NCBI GenBank assembly: GCA_020253895.1
Contig: JADDKG010000190.1
Coordinates: 1 to 9,557, forward strand
DNA from: Rubrobacter sp.
GTDB taxonomy: Bacteria > Actinomycetota > Rubrobacteria > Rubrobacterales > Rubrobacteraceae
Length of the DNA: 9,557 nt
Direction of reading: 5' to 3'
Shown here: positions 5,774-9,557 of the stretch, piece after piece
Position numbering within the stretch: the first letter of the stretch is position 1
How the letters are laid out: each line of letters opens with the position of its first letter
Program-made: the position numbers and the translations under genes
The notes under the pieces: generated by a model
What the model saw: the letters and a program-made list of their open reading frames with translations, nothing else
The model's database searches: none
Told to the model about the DNA's origin: nothing

Positions 5774-6678
5774 GGGTCGGCGGGCAGGCGGTGATGGAGG
5801 GGGTCCTGATGCGCTCCCCCAACTTCTGGGGGATGGCGGTCAGGACACCGGAAGGGGAGCTGGACCTGCGGGCCGAGCGGTTCCGCTCGGTGACCCGCAG
5901 GAGCCGGCTCTTCCGGCTGCCGGTCATCCGGGGGTTCCTGTCGCTCGCCGAGACCCTCTGGCTGGGGATGCGGGCGCTGACCATCTCCACCAACATAGCC
6001 CTGGGCGAGGAGGAGGAGCTCTCCAGAAAGGAGATAGCGGCGACCCTGCTCTTCGCGCTGGGGCTGGGGTTGGCGCTGTTCCTGGTGGCCCCGGTCCTCG
6101 GGACCAAGGGCATAGGCTCTCTGATAGGGGGGATAGAGCACCCGGTGCTCTTCAACCTGGTGGAGGGTGTGATCCGGGTGGCCATCTTTATTGCCTACCT
6201 GCTGGTCATAACCGCGGCCAGCCGGGACATAAAGCGCTTCTTCGCCTACCACGGGGCCGAGCACAAGGCGATAAAGGTCTACGAGCGGGGCGAGGAGCTT
6301 ATCCCTGAGAACGCCCGGAAGCTGGACACCAGCCACGTGCGGTGCGGGACGAGCTTTATCCTGTACGTGCTGGTGCTCTCCATCCTGGTGTTCTCCCTGC
6401 TGGGGGTAGAGGGCTGGCTGTACATGGTGGCCAGCCGGGTGGTGGTGATACCCTTGGTGGCCGGGCTGGCCTTCGAGTTCATCATGTGGAGCGCCCGGCA
6501 CCAGGACAACCCGCTGGTGCGGGCGCTGGTCTGGCCCGGGCTCCAGCTGCAGAAGCTGACCACCCGGGAGCCGACCGACGATATGGTCGAGGTGGCGATG
6601 GCCTCGCTGAAGAAGGTCCTCGCTATGGAGGAGGAGGCCAGGATAAGGCCGGACGAGACGAGCAAGCTGGTGATATAG
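5770..6678 (+). CDS. DUF1385 (YqhQ family) membrane protein
   Basis: This 302-residue protein of unknown biochemical function has the family hallmarks. At the N-terminus is [14 protein letters not shown] (residues 4-17), then [27 protein letters not shown] (158-172, with H161 and H165), CGTSFILY (from C192), and the C-terminal [12 protein letters not shown]. Four clear hydrophobic segments appear at about 92-112, 128-152, 197-215 and 219-238, with the HGAEHK block between the second and third, so it is an integral membrane protein. The GTG start at 5770 overlaps the rpmE stop by 4 bases and directly precedes the conserved N-terminal block; longer readings of the frame run into rpmE and lack homology. 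DUF1385 genes commonly sit between rpmE and prfA in Firmicutes as well. The conserved His and Cys residues hint at metal or redox chemistry, but that is a guess. Confidence 0.93.
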   Translation: MRVGGQAVMEGVLMRSPNFWGMAVRTPEGELDLRAERFRSVTRRSRLFRLPVIRGFLSLAETLWLGMRALTISTNIALGEEEELSRKEIAATLLFALGLGLALFLVAPVLGTKGIGSLIGGIEHPVLFNLVEGVIRVAIFIAYLLVITAASRDIKRFFAYHGAEHKAIKVYERGEELIPENARKLDTSHVRCGTSFILYVLVLSILVFSLLGVEGWLYMVASRVVVIPLVAGLAFEFIMWSARHQDNPLVRALVWPGLQLQKLTTREPTDDMVEVAMASLKKVLAMEEEARIRPDETSKLVI

Positions 6679-6680
6679 AG

Positions 6681-7775
6681 GTGGACGAACAGGTCGTCAA
6701 GCTGGCTAAGGAGACGGTGGCGCGCTACAGGGAGCTCACGGAGGAGCTCTCCGACCCGGCGATCTTCAACGACCAGCGGCGCTACGCCGAGGTGGCCCGG
6801 GAGCACTCCCGGATGCGGCGCGGGGCCGAGCTGAGCGAGCGCTTTCTTGCGGCGCTCCGGGAGGAGCGGGAGGCCCGGGAGCTCATCCCCACCGCGGAGA
6901 GCGCCGAGGAGCGGGAGTTTTTCGTCGAGGAGGCCCGGGAGGCGGGGAGGCGCGCCGCAAAGCTGTCAGAGGAGATCCGCTCGGAGCTCATCGACCGCGA
7001 CCCGAACGACGACAAGGACGTGATCCTGGAGATCCGGGCTGGGGCTGGCGGGGACGAGGCTGCGCTGTTCGCCGGAGACCTCTACGAGATGTACGCCCGC
7101 TACGCCGACCGGCTGGGGTTCAGGCACCGGGTGCTGGACGCCAGCCCGGCGGAGGTCGGGGGGTACAAGGAGATCATCGTGGAGATCGAGGGCGACGGCG
7201 CCTACTCGGTCTTCAAGCACGAGGGCGGCACCCACCGGGTCCAGCGGGTACCCAAGACCGAGAGCCAGGGCCGGATCCACACCTCCACCGCCACGGTCGC
7301 CGTGCTGCCCGAGGCCGAGGAGGTGGAGGTGGAGATAAACCCCAACGACCTGGAGATAGACGTCTACCGCTCCAGCGGCCCCGGCGGGCAGAGCGTGAAC
7401 ACCACCGACTCGGCCGTCCGGATCACCCACAAGCCCACCGGCCTCGTGGTGACCTGCCAGAACGAGAAGAGCCAGCTGCAGAACAAGGAGCAGGCTCTGA
7501 GGATCCTCCGCTCCCGCCTGCTGGAGCGCGAGATGCGCGAGCGCCGGGAGAGGGAGGGGCAGATGCGGCTGGCGCAGTTCGGCTCGGGGGACAGGTCCGC
7601 CAAGATCCGCACCTACAACTTCCCGCAGGGGAGGATCACGGACCACCGCGTCGGCCTCACCGTCCACAACCTGGAGGCGGTGCTCGGCGGCGAGCTGGAG
7701 GAGTTCACCAAGGCGCTGGCGGCCAAGGAGCGGGCAGAGCGGCTGGCCGCTTCCGCCGCCGGAAGCCCCGGCTGA
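6681..7775 (+). CDS. prfA: peptide chain release factor 1 (RF1)
   Basis: This 364-residue factor reads UAA and UAG in the ribosomal A site and triggers release of the finished protein. The stop-codon reading tripeptide is P191-K192-T193 within RVPKTESQGRIHTS. This PxT form marks RF1; RF2 would show SPF. The peptidyl-transferase motif GGQ is at 235-237 in SSGPGGQSVNTTDSAVRI. The helical N-terminal domain (about 1-105) is complete, and the C-terminus has the usual VHNLEAVLGGELEEF stretch. The start is GTG 6681, two bases after the DUF1385 stop. It has no strong ribosome site, so coupling to upstream translation is likely; the residues from here on fit the RF1 N-terminus. PrmC, which methylates Q237, is encoded 6 bases downstream. 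Confidence 0.98.
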   Translation: MDEQVVKLAKETVARYRELTEELSDPAIFNDQRRYAEVAREHSRMRRGAELSERFLAALREEREARELIPTAESAEEREFFVEEAREAGRRAAKLSEEIRSELIDRDPNDDKDVILEIRAGAGGDEAALFAGDLYEMYARYADRLGFRHRVLDASPAEVGGYKEIIVEIEGDGAYSVFKHEGGTHRVQRVPKTESQGRIHTSTATVAVLPEAEEVEVEINPNDLEIDVYRSSGPGGQSVNTTDSAVRITHKPTGLVVTCQNEKSQLQNKEQALRILRSRLLEREMRERREREGQMRLAQFGSGDRSAKIRTYNFPQGRITDHRVGLTVHNLEAVLGGELEEFTKALAAKERAERLAASAAGSPG

Positions 7776-7781
7776 GAAGGC

Positions 7782-8654
7782 GTGCGCACCGAAGCCACAA
7801 GCGTCCGGGAGACGGTGCGCGAAGCCGCCCGCCGGCTGAAGGAGGCGGGCGTGCCGGAGCCGGAGGCCTCCTCCCAGACCCTGATGGCCGAGCTCCTGGG
7901 GGTGCCGAGGACCGAGGTCCTCCTCCTGGAGGAGCCGCTGTCGCAGGAGGCCGCGGAACGGTATTGGGCCTGGATCTCGCGCCGTCTCCGGCGCGAGCCG
8001 GTGCAGCGCATCCTGGGCTACGCCTACTTTAGGAACCTCAAGCTCTACCTGAACGAGGACACCCTGATCCCGCGCCCCGACACGGAGAGCGTGGTGGAGG
8101 CGGCCCTGGAGCGGATCGACGCCCGCGGCTACCCCTGCCGGGTGCTGGACATCGGGACGGGCTCCGGTGCGATCGCCATAGCCATAGCCCAGGAGAGGCC
8201 GGCCTGCGAGGTCCACGCCACGGATGTCTCGGGGAAGGCCCTTGAGGCCGCAAGCCGCAACGCGGCCCTGAACGGAACAGAGGTCTCTTTCCACCTCGCG
8301 GACCTCGTGAACGGGCTGTGCCTCCCCGGAGACGGGGTGGACCTCCTCGTCTCGAACCCTCCCTACGTGGACGTCCGGGGGGCCGAGAGGAGGCTCGCCC
8401 CCGAGGTCCGGGAGTGGGACCCCCCTGTGGCCCTCTACAGCGGAGAGGACGAGTACGCTTTCTTCCGCAGGATCTTTGAAGAGACCCCGCCGGTGCTGAA
8501 GGAGGGAGCCGACGTGGTGCTGGAGGTAGGAGACGGACAGTGGGAGAAGGTTTCTAAGATGGGCGAGGCATTGGGGTTTGAGCCCCTCGGTACCCGTAAA
8601 GACCTCGCCGGCGACATCCGGGCGGTGCTCCTGAGGTGGGGGGGAGACCGGTGA
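7782..8654 (+). CDS. prmC: peptide chain release factor N5-glutamine methyltransferase
   Basis: This 290-residue S-adenosylmethionine-dependent enzyme methylates the glutamine of the release-factor GGQ motif. Its helical N-terminal substrate domain (about 1-90) ends at LIPRPDTE. The Rossmann methyltransferase domain has the SAM-binding motif DIGTGSGAIAIA from D123 and the catalytic NPPY motif at N192-Y195 (SNPPYVD), which grips the target glutamine. The length matches the family (about 280-290). The start is GTG 7782; GAGAAGG just upstream is a ribosome-site-like string but only one base away, so coupling to prfA is probable. GTG at 7815 is an alternative, but it would trim the conserved start of the first helix. 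The last four bases (GTGA) are shared with the start of tsaC. The adjacent prfA supplies its substrate. Confidence 0.97.
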   Translation: MRTEATSVRETVREAARRLKEAGVPEPEASSQTLMAELLGVPRTEVLLLEEPLSQEAAERYWAWISRRLRREPVQRILGYAYFRNLKLYLNEDTLIPRPDTESVVEAALERIDARGYPCRVLDIGTGSGAIAIAIAQERPACEVHATDVSGKALEAASRNAALNGTEVSFHLADLVNGLCLPGDGVDLLVSNPPYVDVRGAERRLAPEVREWDPPVALYSGEDEYAFFRRIFEETPPVLKEGADVVLEVGDGQWEKVSKMGEALGFEPLGTRKDLAGDIRAVLLRWGGDR

Positions 8655-9226
8655 GGCTCGCCACCCCCCGCGAGGCCGCCGAGGCGATCCGGGAGGGGGC
8701 GGTCGCCCTCGTCCCCACCGAGACCGTGGTCGGGCTGGTAGCCTCGGAGGCCGGGCTCGAGAGGATCTACGAGATAAAGGTCCGCGAGCGCGGGAAGCCC
8801 ATAGCCCTCCTCTGCCGCTCCGCCGAGGAGGCCTTCTCCCTGGCCGCAGGCGTCCCGCCCCTCGCCAGGACCCTGGCCGACCTCTACTGGCCCGGGCCGC
8901 TCACCCTCGTGCTCGACCGCCCCGGCGGCGGGACCGTCGGGGTGCGCGTCCCCCGCGGCCGGGTGCGGGACGTGCTCGACGCCTACGGAGGGCCCCTCTA
9001 TGCCACCAGCGCCAACATCTCCGGGGAGCGCGACCCTAAAGCTCTGGATGAGGTAGATCCCAGGGTCAGGGAGAAGGTTGATGTTGTGGTAGAGGGTGAG
9101 CCCGGCGGCGGCCAGGCCTCGGCGGTGGTGGACCTTAGCGGGGGGAAGGTCAGGCTTCTGCGCCCGGCGGAGCATCTCACCGAGGAGCGGCTGTTGCGGC
9201 TGGCGGAGGGGGGCGAGGGCCGCTAG
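8651..9226 (+). CDS. tsaC: threonylcarbamoyl-AMP synthase (TsaC/Sua5/YrdC family)
   Basis: This 191-residue enzyme makes threonylcarbamoyl-AMP from threonine, bicarbonate and ATP, the first step in the universal t6A37 modification of ANN-decoding tRNAs. The length fits the short TsaC form, without the Sua5 C-terminal domain. Visible motifs are VPTETVVGL (21-29, usually PTDTVYGL), KVR (43-45, the KxR signature) followed by GKPIALL, VGVRVP, and ATSANISG (S120, N122). GTG 8651 is preferred: it gives the same GTGA overlap seen at rpmE/DUF1385, has a purine-rich site (GGGGGAGA) about 5 bases upstream, and removes five residues without homology. GTG 8636 is in frame but lies inside prmC. The stop lies in a 14-base palindrome. 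Asp to Glu and Tyr to Val in the first motif are modest departures, and the protein looks functional. Confidence 0.95.
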   Translation: MRLATPREAAEAIREGAVALVPTETVVGLVASEAGLERIYEIKVRERGKPIALLCRSAEEAFSLAAGVPPLARTLADLYWPGPLTLVLDRPGGGTVGVRVPRGRVRDVLDAYGGPLYATSANISGERDPKALDEVDPRVREKVDVVVEGEPGGGQASAVVDLSGGKVRLLRPAEHLTEERLLRLAEGGEGR

Positions 9227-9231
9227 CGGCC
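9218..9231 (+). terminator. palindrome at the tsaC stop codon, possible weak terminator
   Basis: GGCCGCTAGCGGCC is a perfect 14-base palindrome with the TAG stop at its centre. As RNA it forms a GGCCG/CGGCC stem with a CTAG loop, followed by GGTCTTGGT. It may end the rpmE-tsaC transcript. The stem is short and no true T-run follows. Confidence 0.35.
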
Positions 9232-9247
9232 GGTCTTGGTGTGCGGT

Positions 9248-9260
9248 CCCGGGCTCCGGG
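9248..9260 (+). terminator. short hairpin between tsaC and glyA
   Basis: CCCGG (9248-9252) pairs with CCGGG (9256-9260) around GCT. With the palindrome at 9218-9231 it makes a tandem of short GC hairpins just upstream of the glyA promoter, where the previous operon should end. It is too short to call firmly. Confidence 0.3.
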
Positions 9261-9263
9261 CAT

Positions 9264-9292
9264 TTGAGGCCCTTTTGGGCAGCGTTTATACT
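9264..9292 (+). promoter_or_regulatory. glyA: sigma70-type promoter of glyA
   Basis: A -35 box TTGAGG (9264-9269, four of six) and a -10 box TATACT (9287-9292, five of six) are separated by exactly 17 bases, the best promoter in the window. Transcription would start near 9299, giving a leader of about 94 bases. An inverted repeat, GCCC-TTTT-GGGC (9269-9280), lies from the last -35 base into the spacer and could be an operator. Confidence 0.7.
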
Positions 9293-9309
9293 CCGCGGAG
9301 GCCGCGTGT

Positions 9310-9360
9310 CCGGCAGGGAGGCACGGGCGTCGGGTTTTCTGGGAGGGGTGGGTCTGCCGG
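9310..9360 (+). promoter_or_regulatory. glyA: glyA leader stem enclosing a G-quadruplex motif
   Basis: CCGGCAG (9310-9316) pairs perfectly with CTGCCGG (9354-9360). The enclosed segment has five guanine runs: 9325-9327, 9332-9334, 9341-9343, 9345-9348 and 9350-9352, with gaps of 4, 6, 1 and 1 bases. This satisfies the canonical quadruplex pattern on the transcribed (RNA) sense. The glyA ribosome site GGAGG (9377-9381) lies 16 bases beyond the stem. No known glycine, ZTP or folate riboswitch core was recognised. Confidence 0.4.
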
Positions 9361-9392
9361 CCGACCCCCGTGGAGCGGAGGTAGAAGCAGGA

Positions 9393-9557
9393 ATGATAGG
9401 ACCCTACACCGAGGTGGTAGATTCGGAGGTTCAGGAGGCCCTCGACGGGGAGCTCGAGCGCCAGCGGACCACGATAGAGCTTATCGCCAGCGAGAACTTC
9501 GCCTCCCCCGCGGTGCTGGCTGCCCAGGGGTCGGTGATGACCAACAAGTACGCCGAG
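9393..9557 (+). CDS. glyA: serine hydroxymethyltransferase, N-terminal part (3' end outside window)
   Basis: The first 55 codons of the pyridoxal-phosphate enzyme that interconverts serine and glycine while loading tetrahydrofolate with a one-carbon unit are present. The family strings [19 protein letters not shown] and MTNKYAE are unmistakable for SHMT; the active-site lysine lies beyond the window. ATG 9393 is preceded by GGAGG (9377-9381) with an 11-base gap, and a second purine string (AGGA) lies directly upstream. It has its own promoter and a long leader, so it is probably transcribed separately from tsaC. A tsaC-glyA neighbourhood is also frequent in Firmicutes. Confidence 0.96.
   Translation, partial: MIGPYTEVVDSEVQEALDGELERQRTTIELIASENFASPAVLAAQGSVMTNKYAE

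Noticed and set aside
6681..7775. RF2 (prfB) instead of RF1
   Set aside because: The codon-reading tripeptide is PKT (PxT) rather than SPF, and no programmed frameshift site is present.
8636..8653. GTG 8636 as the start of tsaC
   Set aside because: It adds five residues without homology. GTG 8651 has better ribosome-site spacing and the same 4-base overlap used elsewhere in the operon.
9299..9392. Glycine, ZTP or folate riboswitch before glyA
   Set aside because: These are plausible for glyA, but I could not find their conserved cores. The leader is reported only as a stem plus G-run motif.
1..9557. CRISPR array, insertion sequence, phage or toxin-antitoxin genes
   Set aside because: No regularly spaced repeats, terminal inverted repeats, transposase motifs or small paired genes are visible on either strand.

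Overview
The window is a high-GC, gene-dense stretch with every recognisable gene on the + strand. The codon bias, frequent GTG/TTG starts (7 of the 10 visible starts) and the order argS ... rho - rpmE - prfA - prmC - tsaC point to an actinobacterium. The bacterial cyclic 2,3-diphosphoglycerate synthetase (cPGS) suggests a deep-branching thermophilic lineage such as Rubrobacter. That genus is an inference from recognition and was not tested by a search.

Region 1 (1-439) is the 3' end of argS (arginyl-tRNA synthetase). Region 2 (about 440-3816) holds three metabolic genes: a calcineurin-like metallophosphoesterase; a cPGS-family protein starting 4 bases after the phosphoesterase stop; and, after a 133-base leader with a perfect TATAAT box, a class II fructose-bisphosphatase (GlpX) homologue in which several normally invariant metal-site residues are changed. 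In mycobacteria the argS-rho interval holds lysA-hom-thrC-thrB, so this trio occupies a known variable slot.

Region 3 (3817-9226) is the information-processing block. It contains rho, a very strong GC-rich hairpin, a cysteine-free (type B) ribosomal protein bL31, a DUF1385/YqhQ membrane protein, prfA (RF1), prmC (the methylase of the RF1 GGQ motif) and tsaC (t6A synthesis). From rpmE to tsaC the genes overlap by 4 bases or are separated by 2-6 bases, so they look like one translationally coupled operon. Region 4 (9227-9557) holds a good sigma70-type promoter, a structured leader with a guanine-quadruplex motif enclosed by a 7-bp stem, and the first 55 codons of glyA (serine hydroxymethyltransferase).

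Most interesting are the phosphoesterase-cPGS-degenerate GlpX group (a possible cyclic 2,3-diphosphoglycerate or related phospho-metabolite module in a bacterium), the possible switch-like leader before glpX, and the stem-enclosed G-quadruplex before glyA. No mobile element, CRISPR array, tRNA or rRNA is visible. No gene-free stretch exceeds about 170 bases.
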